64,000 nucleotides of DNA from assembly GCF_010093535.1 (NCBI RefSeq), contig NW_022985165.1, positions 1,521,582-1,585,581 on the forward strand. Direction: 5' to 3'. The notes under the pieces are model-generated. The model did not search any database. It was not told where the DNA came from and saw nothing but the letters and a program-made list of their open reading frames with translations. Source of the stretch: Lindgomyces ingoldianus. Its lineage: Eukaryota; Ascomycota; Dothideomycetes; Pleosporales; Lindgomycetaceae. Below, in pieces: positions 43,616 to 56,613 of this stretch (its first letter is position 1; each line of letters starts with the position of its first letter). A program made the translations under genes and the position numbers.

Positions 43616-45324
43616 ATGGCGGCCGATCGTAAGGATATGGAAGCTCCTGTCGAGGTTCGCAAATTGTCAACGCAGGAAGATGCGGAAGTGGTCCGCGAAG
43701 CTATTGAGACTGAGCACAAGCTCACCTTCATGGATGCCGTGAGGCTCTATCCTAAGGCAATTGGGTGGTCGATGTACTTCAGTCTGGGCGTCATTATGTT
43801 GTGTACGTCGTTCACCCCCGCATGTCGCGTGCCCCTCTTTGAGATGGGTTGCTGACGCCTAGATACAGCGTTCGATCCTCAGCTGCTTGGAAACCTCTAC
43901 GCCATGCCAGCCTTCCAGAAAGATTTTGGATACAAATTCGAAGATGGGTATCTCATTTCCGCCGCCTGGCAGACCGGTCTGAGCATGGGAAACCCTATTG
44001 GCCAAGTCGTCGGCGCTCTATTTGCCGCATATCCCATGGAATGGTATGGCAGGAAGAGGACCTTCAATGTCTGTGTCATTTTGGTTGCCGGCCTCATCTT
44101 TATCCAGTTCTTTGCACGATCGCTCAAGGTCCTTCTTGTCGGGGAGCTCATTGGAGGCTTAGTCCTGGGGGCCTTCGTGGTCATCGCACCAGCATATGCC
44201 TCTGAAGTCACGCCGTTAACAATGCGAAGCGTCGCTACATCCTACGTCAATCTATGCTTTGTCACGGGTCAGTTACTAGGAAATGGTGTCACAGCTGCGA
44301 CCAAGGATCTTGATAATCACTGGGCCTATTCTATTCCATTCGCGCTACAATGGTTCTGGGTACTCATCATTCTTCCTGGTATGTTTTTCGCTCCAGAGAG
44401 CCCATGGTGGCTCGCTCGCCAAGGCCGTTTTGATGACGCCGAGCGCTCTCTCCGTCGACTGTCTAACAGGAAAGTCAACGTCAAAGCGGTTCTAGCCCAG
44501 ATCATAGAGACCGACAAGCTGGAGACCGAGATGGAAGCCGGAAGCACATATCTCGACTGCTTCCGGAGAATCAACTGGCGCCGCACCGAAGTCGCTATCG
44601 GGGTTTACGCAACCCAAGTGCTTTGCGGTATCTACCTCATCAACTACGGCACATACTTCTTCAACTTGGCGGGCCTGAACACCCAACAAGCATACAACAT
44701 GGGCATTGGATTCATGGCTGTGGGCTGGGTTAGCACGTGTCTTTCGTGGTGGTTGATGGCGAAATTCGGGAGAAGGCCGTTGTATAACACCGGGCTCGCA
44801 CTCTTAACTATCATCATGTTCTTAGTGGGTATTCTAGATGTGGTGCCCACCCATGGTGCGCTTTGGGCCCAATCTGCGCTGTAAGCCTACCATAGTATCC
44901 GACACCCGCACGAGCTAATAATTAGTAGATTGCTAGTATGGAACTTCACATTTGACTGGAGGTAAGCTTACCACTCTCATCAACCCGCAGCTCCCTTACT
45001 CACATCTTCAGCGTTGGACCCGTCGCCTATGCCATTTTCTGTGAAGTCAGCGCCACTCGCGTCCGCTCGAAAACAATCGCCGTTGCGACCGCGGTCCAAG
45101 CCATGGTTGGCATTGTCATGACCGTTGCCATCCCCTATCTCATTAATCCCGACGAAGCCAATCTCCGCGGCAAACTTGGGTTCTTCTTTGGAGGCCTTTC
45201 GCTTCCTTGTCTGGTCTGGTGCTATTTCCGTGTACCGGAGATGAAAGGACGGACGTATGAGGAGCTAGATATTATGTTTGAGCGGAATGTGCCGACGAGG
45301 GAGTTTGGGAAATATAAGATCTAA
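43616..45324 (+). CDS. MFS alpha-glucoside (maltose-type) permease
   Basis: Four exons (43616-43802, 43869-44880, 44929-44961, 45012-45324) give 514 residues; exon 3 is only 33 nt. Sugar porter with twelve membrane segments and MAL-family signatures: SFDPQLLGNLYAMPAFQKDFG, EWYGRKRTFN, LIGGLVLGAFVVIAPAYASE, FFAPESPWWLARQGR, NYGTYFFNLAGL, KFGRRPLYNTGL, GPVAYAIFCEVSATRVRSKT and VPEMKGRTYEELDIMFE. It resembles fungal general alpha-glucoside/H+ symporters of the plasma membrane. The start is the ATG in good context (ccactATGgc). No glucosidase gene is beside it, so it looks like a single transporter locus. Confidence 0.93.
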
Positions 45325-48300
45325 AGGGAGAAGGGGAAAGTCAGGCTTGGGAACCATGGAGAAGTGTGAGACCAGGTTTCTGCTCCCTATGGTGGATTGA
45401 ATTGGTATTTTGGATATCTATTAAGATCAATATCCTCTGTTGATTCAAGATCGATTTTAGAGTGTCATTATCGCCCTTTGTCTTTCTTCAGGTCTCCGCT
45501 CTTTCCTCTCATAGCGCAGCTCCCCTCCATTCACCACCAAGATATTCTACACCGCTTCATATGGAATATCTAGATTGCATAAGTGCGGTTAGTACTTGAG
45601 AGCTGGTCGGGGTTTCCTTGCTTCCTCAGCCATCTTCCTAGTATTTTGATCCTTGCTACAGCCGCACTTGAGCTTTCTTCCGTCATTTCTTCGACCTCCC
45701 ACCTCCTACCCCTCCTCATTCATTCAACCGTCCTTCCACGGCCATTCCTGATCACGGTTGTCTTCTTCAGGACGATATCCGTAGATTCTCTTCATAAGAT
45801 AGAAAGGTATGTGGCCTCTTTGAAGTCCCTTCCGAAATTTAGGATTTGATTGATAGCCTATGGGCTAATCCTATGGAGTGAGCTAGATCTACTTGGCCGT
45901 TAAAAGAACCCAACACGCCACCAACTCAATGCCAACCATAATTGCCTGACATCTCAGTCTTCAGTCCACGAACCCCAAAATTGCCCTAGTTCTTGTACTA
46001 GGTTCAGAAGCCTAAAATACGTCGAAATGTCTGTCGAAGTGCAACAAGAGATATTAAACGACGCCAAACCAAAAAGGATATCGCAGTCAAGTTCTACCAA
46101 CTCAACAATCCTCGTCGTCAACCATACTTTGATAACATCGAAAATTGCACGAAAATAATCCCTTTCATGGAAGAGCGCCTCGAGGAGATCGTCAGACAAG
46201 GGGACATCCATGAAATTGCTGTTCGAGGTTGAGCTTGGACTCGACCTGCCACCACTCTTACGAGATGTGGACCCACACGCTAATGCGTTCGAGTCAGCCT
46301 ATGAAGAGATCCATAGATCGAGGCTAGAGTATGGCCAAAAGCTGATCACGATGATGAATGAGGTCGAGAATCCCGTTATTCTATCAATCGCTGATCAATA
46401 ATCAAGGGACCTGGAGCTATAGGGTCTAATCAGGAGTTGTAGATAGCTAGATTAAAGGTAGATATCGGCGGCTCTAAGAACTATTGCTATAACTATGATG
46501 GGGGACCCAAGGTTTACGCCTGTAGTTCTATCGGAGGTCACTGCTTGGCTCAGTGTCACATCCTGGCCTACATTACTCCTTTCGCCACCCACTCCTTGCA
46601 TCTTAGATATTATCTCCAATTGCTTAAAAGCTATGTCCATTTGGGAAGTCGTTCACCTTAATACGAATTTAACATGATCATGAATTTCAAGTCTCTCTCT
46701 TAAATTTCTAGTAAACAGTGTCTCTATCACGTCTTCTCTCCCTATTATTGCTTTCAACTTAAGTTGCTAGAGCTCAGTGGATAAATTTAGCTGTACTACT
46801 TTGATATCGTGCAGGATTTACTATCATCATGTTGTACTTTCGGGCGAGATCTATGTTCATATCACTGGGATATATCACTTTATTCTCTGCGGTTATTCGC
46901 GGGTAGCATCAAACAAAGTCCGCCTCCCTATTCACCCAACAACTCATCCACGCTAGCCGAGTGCCGGCTGTATATATAACTACCATACTCCCGCATCGTA
47001 ACTCGTCTAGTCAAAAAACACCGCCAACCCCACTTCTCGAAGCAAAGAACAAGGCGGCTCAAATTACTATGTCTACAAGGTCAGATACCGTCACCCAGCG
47101 CGGGGTGCCTTCCGAGCTAGTTGAAACATCCCTAACCCACTTCCTAGACATGGAGAAAGAAGCGCGATTTGCACAATACTCCAATCAGATGTGGGAAACC
47201 AACGAAGAAGAATGTGACAGGATTTGCGAAGGAGATGAATGAGAAGATTGGGCGGAATATCGATCCGTGCGACCCGGTCTTTGAGCTACCGGAAGAATGA
47301 CTCTTCGATGTAACTCGCAAGTCTCTATATTGCGGGAACTGGCGAAACTTCTGGAATCTAGACGTCTTGACAGGGGCTAGAACCCCTAATTTGTTCTCTT
47401 GAACTATACAGCGCTTATTTCTCTTAGGTTCCCAAATATGACTTCATCTATAGATTCGTCACCATGGTCTTTACAATTTAGTTCTCATGGCTGGTATTCT
47501 GGCTGTGTGAGCAGACCGCCATTATCGGAAGGGTTTACTTAATCTACATGGGAAGCAGCTAAATCAAATATCTCCTTCAATGTTCCTCTTATTCTTGGTC
47601 GTTTTCACTTCACCTCTAGCTCCCCACAATTCCCTCTCATTGTTTCGACTATTTGAATCACTAGCGGCGGAAGACTAATCAGTCACACCCGCACTGAAGC
47701 CGCTGAATACGAAGCCTGTCTCTAAGAATTGGAAGGTGTCATTTCGCGGGAACATTTGAGGTGGTATACGCTAAACTCAGTACTTTTTGAGCTTCGAACA
47801 ATTCACGCCCGCGCATCCTCCATTTCTACTGATGGCAAAGGACAAATTCACCCACTGGAGACTCTTAAATTTGTTCAAAGCGACGATATAAGACTTCTCC
47901 GCCAAGAAATATAGATCACTTCTCAGGTCTGGACGTTGCCGTTTAGCACCCTTCTGCGGCGGCAACATGGGGGCACTTTTATCATGTACCAGCAACAGAC
48001 CGGGTTCAACAAACCCTGGGTCATTGTACCTCATGCACACGGGAAGCGAGAGGTTGCGAATGCCGAAGTAATTGCGAATAAAACGCTACGTAATGCGGCC
48101 CAGTTACAATTCTGGCAGGAGACGTTTAATGCGAAAAATCCAGCCAAGTCCCGATTAAATCATCGCCTCGACCTACTGAAGGAAGATACTCGATCGCTCT
48201 TGAAAGGACTCGTGGAATTGGAACAAGAGCTTGCAAAGCCGCTCGAGGACGTGACGTAGATCGAATAAATCAGATCACGTCTTCCTTCGACGATCCCCGA

Positions 48301-49406
48301 GAGTGAGTTGAGGATAAGCAATAGTCTCTCACCTCAAGGCCATTCCCACCGTATGAAAAACGTGTCAACGATTATAATTGGCTACGGCGATGATGAGAGA
48401 CAGACGATGGCGACTCTTATAGAGAATATCGACCAGATCATCTCTCAGGTCTCTGGGGTCTCGTCCTGACTCCCTGAAGCCGTTTTGCAGCTCGTGGACG
48501 CTCATTTTCGCTAATTTCATTCGCTAGATTCTGCAGTTCTAGCTACCTCTAGGGATTTCTTCACTTCAGAGCGTTTCCCCCCCGTTTCATTCACTTGATA
48601 TTTGATAGCTCTAGCTCGACTTTTTCGCCTTTCTCCCTCAAGGCTTCGTGCATTCAGTTTTGGTGGGCCTTTTTTGTGATTCCGGTGATAAGCCGCCATA
48701 TCTGTCTTTCGTTTGTGCTTACCGCTGGTATATTATACATAATGAACCGTATCTGCCAGGCAGTTCCTACGAAAACTAGGGGCTTTCAAACCCTTTTCGT
48801 CGTTCTACATATCGGGAATGATTTCTGCTTCCACCTGCAATTCTATAAGCTTTAAAATTCTTAGAAGTTAAAAGGGACGAACTTTTGCTCTGGCTTCACA
48901 AAATTCCCCCTCCGCCTGTGTTGCGCACGTGTTGCGCACTAAAACAAATGGCTAATCACATCTCTTTCAAGTTTTACCTTAGGAGTGTGCCAGCAGTGGC
49001 TACTCCAATGTATTGGCTTGCGTTTTAACCTGGTTGCGCTGCCTCTCCTTCTCCCAGGGTTGGCTTCTCCTTTTCTCTCATGCACTTTCTTGCCCTCCCA
49101 CTCAGACGACCTATTTAACCACTCGCTGTTTCATACACAGCGGTCTCTCCCTAGCTCGAGGACCCTGCATCTCAATGGTGACCGCTCCTTCCCCGGGTTG
49201 AAGGTCACGTCATCCCACCTCCGCTCACCCACGCCACCTCTCTGTCTCCAACTTCTTCGTCAACGCCGGGCAGTATGTTACCCCTTATCTACCTGGTTTT
49301 GCCTATGAGTATTGCTGAACATCCTGGAAGGAATTCCCCGTCATATTTTCTTTAACCTAGCAAGATACTTCAACCTTCAACCAACTGAAGCAATCCGCCA
49401 AACAAG
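45325..49406. other. Gene-poor tract with decayed or lineage-specific ORFs
   Basis: About 4.1 kb. Coding-like fragments occur at 46050-46400 (a helical frame DIAVKFYQLNN... shifting into ESAYEEIHRSRLEYGQKL), 47071-47290 (ETSLTHFLDMEKEARFA) and 47936-48259 (QQTGFNKPWVIVPHAHGKREV, then a helical tail). They are broken by stops or frame changes and I recognise no family. The rest holds nothing clear. Confidence 0.4.
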
Positions 49407-49943
49407 ATGCCTGTTCCCAAATACCACAGCGGGCTCACGATACGAAGGGATATTAACGAGCCAAGCAGCCTGCATACCCATCACCTAGCCGGTGCTATGC
49501 TTGAGATCACGATGCGGAACAGCCAACCCATCCTTGCCCATTTGCTCGAAATTGGCAACATCATGTCCAGTGAAGTCAACACGAGGAAGCAAAGACTGAG
49601 GGACCTCCAGCTAAAGTGCGACGTTGAGAGAGTGGTGGTTGTAGGAGAGGAGTGCACCAAGCAGTACCTCCAGTGGTACATAGACGTTGAAATCGGACTG
49701 CAAACCTGCTTTCAGCGTTTCGTTGGTATCTCTGCGAGGGAATTGAGCGAATCAATCAAGCTGACGCTTGTATACTTGACGAGGGCTTTAAATGAGGCAA
49801 GAGAGCAACTTGACGTGTTCAATAGGACGCTAGAAGTCATCGACTTGGAGTTGAGGCAGGCTCAAACGGTCGTACAGGATTCCAACAGGCCTGATCGACA
49901 CCAGCACTTCCTCCGAAAATTTATCTTCTCGATCTTTCACTAG
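49407..49943 (+). CDS. Hypothetical helical protein
   Basis: Intronless, 178 residues with an ATG in good context (acaagATGc). Predicted mostly helical, with heptad-like stretches (SSEVNTRKQRLRDLQLKCD and LTRALNEAREQLDVFNRTL) suggesting a coiled coil; there is no signal peptide or membrane segment. No family recognised. The charged helical style is like that of the fragments at 46050-48259, so it may be the intact member of a lineage-specific set, but the sequence similarity was not established. Confidence 0.45.
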   Translation: MPVPKYHSGLTIRRDINEPSSLHTHHLAGAMLEITMRNSQPILAHLLEIGNIMSSEVNTRKQRLRDLQLKCDVERVVVVGEECTKQYLQWYIDVEIGLQTCFQRFVGISARELSESIKLTLVYLTRALNEAREQLDVFNRTLEVIDLELRQAQTVVQDSNRPDRHQHFLRKFIFSIFH

Positions 49944-50642
49944 CCTACGTGTTTCGAAGGTTCATAATGGGGAGTCCAACCTCCTTACCACCTTATTACC
50001 ACCTTCTTCAGTCTCACGGATTACGAATAACGCTCCGACCTATTCAGGAGCCACACCGCCTCGAGGTACGGGGAGGCGGCCTTGGTTCTGACTGTGAGTA
50101 AATCGCGCTCTACTATTCACCTGTTCTGATTGTAGTAGATATATACTATACATGACCACTAATTTGGAAGGTTCATGTCGAGTAGGTTGCATGCAGTTCA
50201 ACAACGGTGTCGTAATCTCCGGCAGTCTAGCCTTCGATGACATACTCAAATTAGTGTGTCGTTCATGTTCGGTACAGCTACCTGGAAATTTGTTTCCAGA
50301 TGGGTGTGCCATTTCTAATCATCCAAGTCGCTCGAGCAGTTCACGCATGCACTCATTGATGTGGGAAGGGACCTTCGGCGGGTGCGGTGTGTAGAGTGTT
50401 GGGAATATCATCAGAGAAGGCTTCTTAGGGGTAAATAATGCCAAGGAAAATGAAGCTGAGATGTGGTCGAGAGCGTGAATGGAAGTTGTACGTCGAGGAC
50501 ACTGACGAAAAGAAGCGTAAAAACTTTGCCGATTTCGGAAATTCTCGCACGTGATCGGGCGCTACGTGACCCAAGCTCGTCCATCTTCGATCTCGAAACT
50601 CTAATCAACCAACAATCTCATCTCCACAAAACACCAACAATT
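49944..50642. other. Intergenic, no gene seen
   Basis: About 700 bases, including the promoter of the phosphatase gene. The phosphatase frame is open upstream of its first ATG to about 50463, without another ATG in a likely context. Confidence 0.5.
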
Positions 50643-52938
50643 ATGATGTCGCCTATACGATGGCGAACAGCCATCCGGCATTTCAATGTCCCCAAACGCC
50701 AATTGTTGTCGTCCCCCCAGCAAGTGTTCTTTCGTCAAAAGCACACGTTTCCACGACCAACACCGCCAGCCTTGAACAGACGCGTCTCTCTTCAACCTCC
50801 ATTGCATCTCCAATCACGTGTTCCCACCAAAACACTCCTCACGCTCCTCGTGCTCGGTGGTATAGCCTACTACTTCATAGATGTTATCGAAGTTCTCGAT
50901 GATCACTGGACCCATCATGTACCTCGCACCGAGCCGACGTCTATGCCCGTGCAATTCTACCAAAACAGGGAACAGGTCCAACACTGGCTTGATGCGCACG
51001 TACCGGATTTCGTGGCTACCGCGAAGAACCCCGAGCTTCAGGACGTGGCACGGAGTGTGTTTGCGAGCCAGATTGCCAGTGGGTGGATGATGACGGAAGA
51101 GGAGGCTGAAGAGGCCCAGATGCCGGTTACGCATGGGGCTAGGGTTATGAGTAATTCACCTTGCGTAAGTTTGAAGTTGCCTGAATTTGTTTTCACTGAA
51201 TTCTAATCCATTTTGGCCTACCTGCTGCTGCTATCCCTGGAATTGCGGCTGGACTATGGCACAGCCTCTAACGAAGCAGTTCTAACACCTCAGCCATAGG
51301 AAGACGAATTTGTCATCAGCGCTGCCCCTGGACCAGGATCTGAACAGTGGAACTTCTGGGGCGTCTTCGACGGCCATGCGTAGGTTATGTCCCCCTCCCG
51401 TTTGGCATCTCATACTAATTTGAGATGGCAGTGGTCGTGCTACTTCGGAGTGGCTCCAATGGACTTTGGTGCCTCATGTATCGAGGGATTTGAGTGCCCT
51501 CCAAGCATCTAGTTCCCCGATGGCCATCACGAATGCTATTATGCAGGCTTTTACGAGATTGGATTCAGATATGATGTAAGACACATTCCGGGACATCTTC
51601 GTTCCTTTTATTTCGCCAACTCTTTCTGAATATTATTCCCGTCCCTCAATTTTTATGCTGGCTCTGTACCGTTAGCTATTTCCTTGATTTCGATCTTAGA
51701 AAATACGACTTGCCCGCTATTTTTCTTCATTCTTATATTCGACACCCTTCCAGGTCACCGTCATCTCAACATCCTACTCTCCAACCTCTCTTTTTTAGAT
51801 CCTCCAGACCTACTCTCTTTCACACCTAACCCTCCCACTAAATTCCCCCTCTAGGACCCGAGCCAAACACGCCGCATCTTGGTACCCCGCGGCCTCCGCC
51901 GTTGCTATCTCCGCCCTCAATCCCGCGCTCTCAGGATCCTGTGCCCTACTTGCCTGCTTCGACCCCCGCGCCTCAAAACTCCGTGTCGCCTGTGTCGGCG
52001 ACTCCCGCGCCGTTCTCGGCCGCTGGGATTCATCTACTCAATCCTATACTTGCATCCCGCTGTCCGTCGACCAAACCGGCTTTAACGAATCTGAAGTAAG
52101 AAAGTTGAATGAGGAACATCCAGATGAGCCGGAGATCATCGATCCGAAGTCTGGGAGATTGCTGGGCATTGCGGTGACTCGGGCTTTTGGCGATCATCGC
52201 TGGAAGTGGGATAATGAGCTCATCGCTTCGATTCGTGCGAAGTTCTGGGGAAGTCATCCACGTCCTGGGTCGAAAACTCCACCATATATGACTGCCGAAC
52301 CTGTTATTACGGAAACGGACATTATCCGCGGCCGAGCTGAAGAAGGAGATGAAGACACAAAACCTGACTTCATGATCATGGCCTCCGACGGCCTCTGGGA
52401 CAAAATCTCCTCCACCGACGCCGTGGACCTAATATCCCGCTACATCACCGCCCGCACCAACGGGTCCATCCAACCACTACCCTCCTTCTCGTCCACCTCG
52501 TCACCGCTTACCCCCCGCTCCCACTCCCCCACCACCCCCTGTCCCCCAACCATCGACCCTCTCGCCTCCCCATCCCGCGCGCATTCCGCATCTCTGATGA
52601 CGGAAGACCCAGGACTGACATACAACATCGCGGAAGACCAACCTGTTGGATGGCGCGCCGAACCGCAGTATTTCGCGATTGAAGATGAAAATGCAGCGGT
52701 TTGTTTGATTAAGAATGCGTTGGGCGGGAGCAGGAAGGGACTATTTATGGGGGTTTTGAGTGTGGAAGCCCCGCGAAGGAGGGCGGTTTATGATGACACT
52801 ACTGTCATTGTGGTGTTTTTTAATCAGGTTGGAGATGGGAAAGGGAAAGATGGAGTGAAGACAGGCGCGAAGGGAGGAAGGTGGTGGAAATTTTGGGGAG
52901 GAGGGGAGGTCGGTGGAAGTTTTGGTAAGGGGGGATAA
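50643..52938 (+). CDS. PP2C-family protein phosphatase, mitochondrial type
   Basis: Four exons (50643-51164, 51300-51379, 51432-51575, 51855-52938) give 609 residues. Mg/Mn-dependent Ser/Thr phosphatase. The N-terminus is basic and Arg-rich (MMSPIRWRTAIRHF), then one hydrophobic segment (TLLTLLVLGGIAYYFIDVI), as expected for mitochondrial import and inner-membrane anchoring. PP2C motifs in order: FWGVFDGHAG (metal Asp), CVGDSRAVLGRW, LGIAVTRAFGDHRWKW, MIMASDGLWDKISS and DDTTVIVVFF. The long N-terminus and QTGFNESEVRKLNEEHP are like yeast Ptc5, which acts on pyruvate dehydrogenase. A Ser/Pro-rich insert lies near residues 455-500. Intron 3 is long at 279 nt. Confidence 0.93.
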
Positions 52939-54202
52939 CTACGATGATAGTGGGGGATTATGAAGTACTTACTCCCAAGAAGCCCAGGGAGTCTATGCCG
53001 CATGAAGACCGGTGTCTCCAGCGAGCTAAAACAAGGAATTTCGGGCTTCAGTAAAGGCATATCTTCATGTTGGCGTTGACGGGACGGCCTCTTCGACAAA
53101 CTAACTTAACTATCTACCTCAAATCTCAAAAATACGTTCCTCGACCCCACGCTTTTCTCACTGCAGCTCCAGCCATGCTTCCGCCAGGATTCTTACATTT
53201 TGCCGTACTACACACGTCTATTTTCGTTCCCATCGGCCTTCTCTCTCTCTCTCTATTGATTCTATATGCAAGTAGCCAAACAAGCATATCTATATCTATA
53301 TATATTGCTTATAGAAACTCGACCTCATGATTTGATACCCCAAGCACAAAGTCGGAATCAGAAGCGCGCATTCTATCTATATCGTCGTATTAAGACTAAT
53401 CCTACGCAACTCAAACCCCAACTAGCCACTTATATTATATCTGTAAAGCCCAGCACAATCACAATTCTCTCCACGGAACAGAGTCCCATTCAATCACCAA
53501 GCGAATTATTTATTCACGGGTGGAAAGGATGGGGGGTATTGTGTCTCAGGTTCATCAGAAAGAAAGGCTTGAGAAACTTACCCCGTTGTAGTTGCACCGG
53601 GACAGGTAGGGAAAGCTGGAGGGTGGCTGCGATGTGATTGGTGGGGAACGTGGGAGATGGATGTCGTCGGCGTGAGGCTGGAGATACGAAGTGCATGGTA
53701 TGCTACATAGTTCATGTGTGTACACACATGTGGATACAAATGTGACGCGCTCTGCTCTTGCTCTTGCCACCTCTGAGACGACCCTGACTTCGAGGGTGCC
53801 TTCACATCCCAGCCCCGTCCCATGCGGCCATCCCTGGAGGTGAAATATCTAAATAAGAAATCATGGTAGATGACAGAGAGACGGATAGTAAAGAGAGAAG
53901 CGAAACCTGCATCCCACTCCGGCTCCAGAAAGCCGAAAACGCCAGCTCCGAGCCCCCGAGTCCATGGAATAAATGCAAACACGCCCAACCCCCGTCTGTC
54001 TGAGTGCAGCCACACCAGATATATCTCTTGAAGAAGCAGGCCATCACCAACACTATCATTCCACACCAAGGAATAAAGAATATAGCACTTCCCATTCCAT
54101 TCCATTGGCTTGAATGCAGTGACTCTGATCTGAACTCTGATCTGAACTACCTACCCCACCCCCACCCCCGCATCTGCGAGACTTATCCCAGGGTCCGGCT
54201 CG
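52939..54202. other. Intergenic between convergent genes, no gene seen
   Basis: About 1.26 kb between the phosphatase and Gid1 stop codons. The 175-codon minus frame at 53578-54105 is repetitive in Ser/Pro/His readings and has no family motif. Confidence 0.5.
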
Positions 54203-56613
54203 CTACTGCAAGAAATCCCTCTTAACATTAATAAACGCGCCGGGCCCGCCATCTTCCGCTAATTCTCCGACCAAAGCTTCCGCCTGCTGACATAACCGTT
54301 CTAGAGCTGCTGAACTAGATTTTCCTAAAGAAACTACGTCACAAGTTAGCAGTGGTTCGAAAAACCCCACCCACACACAGAGGCAGAAACATAACAGAGG
54401 CCAAGGGAAAGCCATGCTACCACTACCACGGGAGAAGAAGTTTTACGTACCCAAGATCGCCCCATTCAACTCCTCAGAAACCGGCACCCTACCTCCCTTC
54501 TCCAACAACGGGGCTAATGCACTACGTTCCACATTCTCGTATGCAATTAGCGCGAACGTGTCTTCGAGAGCTTTCTTTACTTCACGCCGCGGGTCCGAGG
54601 CAAATTCTTGTTTTAGCTCCATGCCGTATTTGATAGTTTCGTCGGTGAGGTGGGAGAGCTTCGTTTGTGTGTTGGAGATGTCCGTGTCCGTGTCTAGCAT
54701 GGGGGTGTTGAGGTTGTTGGACCATGACGATGGAATATTGCTGGTCCCGTTATTCGTAGTATTGTTGGTGGAGGAGGAGTTGTTATGCACGCCAATGCCA
54801 AGCTGTTCATCAAGTTCCATTTCAAAATCATATTCATCTGTCGCCACACTCGTTCTCTTTGCTCCATTCGACGCATTCGACTGGACTAGAGGCTGGTATT
54901 GTGCGCTGAGTTCGTTGCAACGTCTGATCATTTCGATAAATTTCCGACACCGCAGTTTGAAGTAGATGTTCTCGTTGTTGTGCAGGACAGACGGGTAATA
55001 GGCTTGTGTGTGCTTGAGTGCTTTGTCAATGTCGCCGTCGAGGATGGCTGCGCGGATTCCTGGAACCAAGTATACATTAATATTAACNNNNNNNNNNNNN
55101 NNNNNNNNNNNCGTTGTCGATTTATGGCATCGAGATCTTCCTCCGCAGTCATATATTCGACATCGGCAGAATCGTCGTTAGCGAGAGCTCTTGATTCTTC
55201 TACGACTTCTTCTGAGAAGGCGCGCGCGGTTTCTACGTAGCCGTCGTGTGCGAGGTATTGGGAGACGAGTTCGTGGACGAGGGCGGTTTCATCTCGCGTG
55301 ACCTTGTCTTTGTCTGTGATGCTCACTCTTACTTTGGATATTTCGGCCTGTATTGATTCCTTCTCAGCCTGGCAAGGGGGGGTTAGTGGCTGATCTAGAC
55401 GAAGGGGATGGATCTTGTCTACCTGGACCATTTTGTCGATATCGAAAGCGAAGGGTTCCTGGCCAAAATTGGCTCTGAGAGTCTCCTGTGGTTTCTTCAT
55501 GCCGACTGTTGGATAATACAGCCGATCTGTCTTCAGATCCTTGAAAGCATTGCCTATTGGAGTCAGTGAACGCCGCATCTCAGAACGTGCAACACTTGCC
55601 AATAAAAACGCCATTCTTAGTAAAGAATGCCGTGCCGGTCCGGAAATTTATACCACAGCCAATAACGTCCAACGTTCCAAACTTGGGCCCGAAAGGCTTC
55701 CCGGAGGTTGTATTGCTGAAGGACTGTCCATCATCACCGTGATATGCATATGACTCCGGCTCCCATCCCGGTATCCTGCTGAGGGGAACTTTGGGGCCTG
55801 AAAATCCGACACCAATCATTCTGCTCAAAGGATTGTCAGCGTGCAGCTTGAAGTTAAGAAAAGGGTATCCTACCCATCTTTGCCCTTGGTCACCACCGTG
55901 ACCTCATAATAATATATGCCACATTGCCGTGGCATGGGGAAGTCTGCACGCACCGAAGCAGCCTCATCGTGCGACTTCTGCGTGCCAGAGAACTTAGCAT
56001 TCCGCCCATCCTCGAGCACCTCCAACTGCGCGTATTTGTCCGTGTCGCTCCACCTCGTCGGCCACGGCGCGATTGGCTCGTCCACTTGCACGGGTGCCCT
56101 TTCGATGATATCATGCGTCATGCCGCGATGCGAGGGGACCATCTTATGGAGATTGACGCTGCTGGAACTTGTCGATAACGATCCTGCGTTTGACGAGTGA
56201 TTTGACCTGTATTCCCGCTGCGCCGCCATCTTCGCCCGATGCGCCTCCTCCAGCTTCTCTGCATATTTCGATCCCCGCAGGTACGACGGCACAAAGAAAG
56301 ACGACGACGCCAATCCGTCCTGACCCGCACCCCCAAACCCATTCAGATAGCCAAACTGACTCGAATACGACGGCAACGGCGCGGCGCGGCCCCACGATGT
56401 AGACATGCTATTGTAATGGCCGTCGGCGTCGATAGTTCGGGATTGGTGTCGCGGGTGATTTATCGACGAGTGTGCTGCTTGCGGGCCGGAGTTGGAGTTG
56501 GTATTCACCAGGTGGGAGAAGGCACCGGACCGCGTTGGAGCAAAGGCCTGTGACTGGCTACTGCCGGCAGCGCTTCCCGCGGCTACCGAAGCGTATGACG
56601 ACCGCCGGAACAT
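54203..56613 (-). CDS. GID1: RanBPM/Gid1-like SPRY-LisH-CTLH protein
   Basis: Exons 56613-55874, 55820-55600, 55553-55423, 55368-55112 (then the N gap), 55059-54451 and 54324-54203. The scaffold of the GID/CTLH ubiquitin ligase, which in yeast directs decay of gluconeogenic enzymes. Order: disordered Ser-rich N-terminus; SPRY domain (CGIYYYEVTVV, MIGVGFSGPKVPLSRIPGW, YHGDDGQSF, GCGINFRTGTAFFTKNG); LisH (ALVHELVSQYLAHDGYVETA); CTLH (ILDGDIDKALKHTQAYYPSVL); CRA-type tail. The 24-N gap (55088-55111) falls at the intron between LisH and CTLH, hiding its donor. The intron after FIG uses a GC donor (GCAAGT). The 54-nt intron 55422-55369 is a multiple of three and stop-free, so it could be read through. 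Confidence 0.92.

Noticed and set aside
43616..45324. Alpha-glucoside permease as part of the acid-sugar cluster
   Set aside because: It is about 23 kb away, beyond transposon blocks and unrelated genes, and its family signature points to alpha-glucosides.
53578..54105. 175-codon minus-strand ORF
   Set aside because: No recognisable domain or start context; other frames through the same region are equally open.
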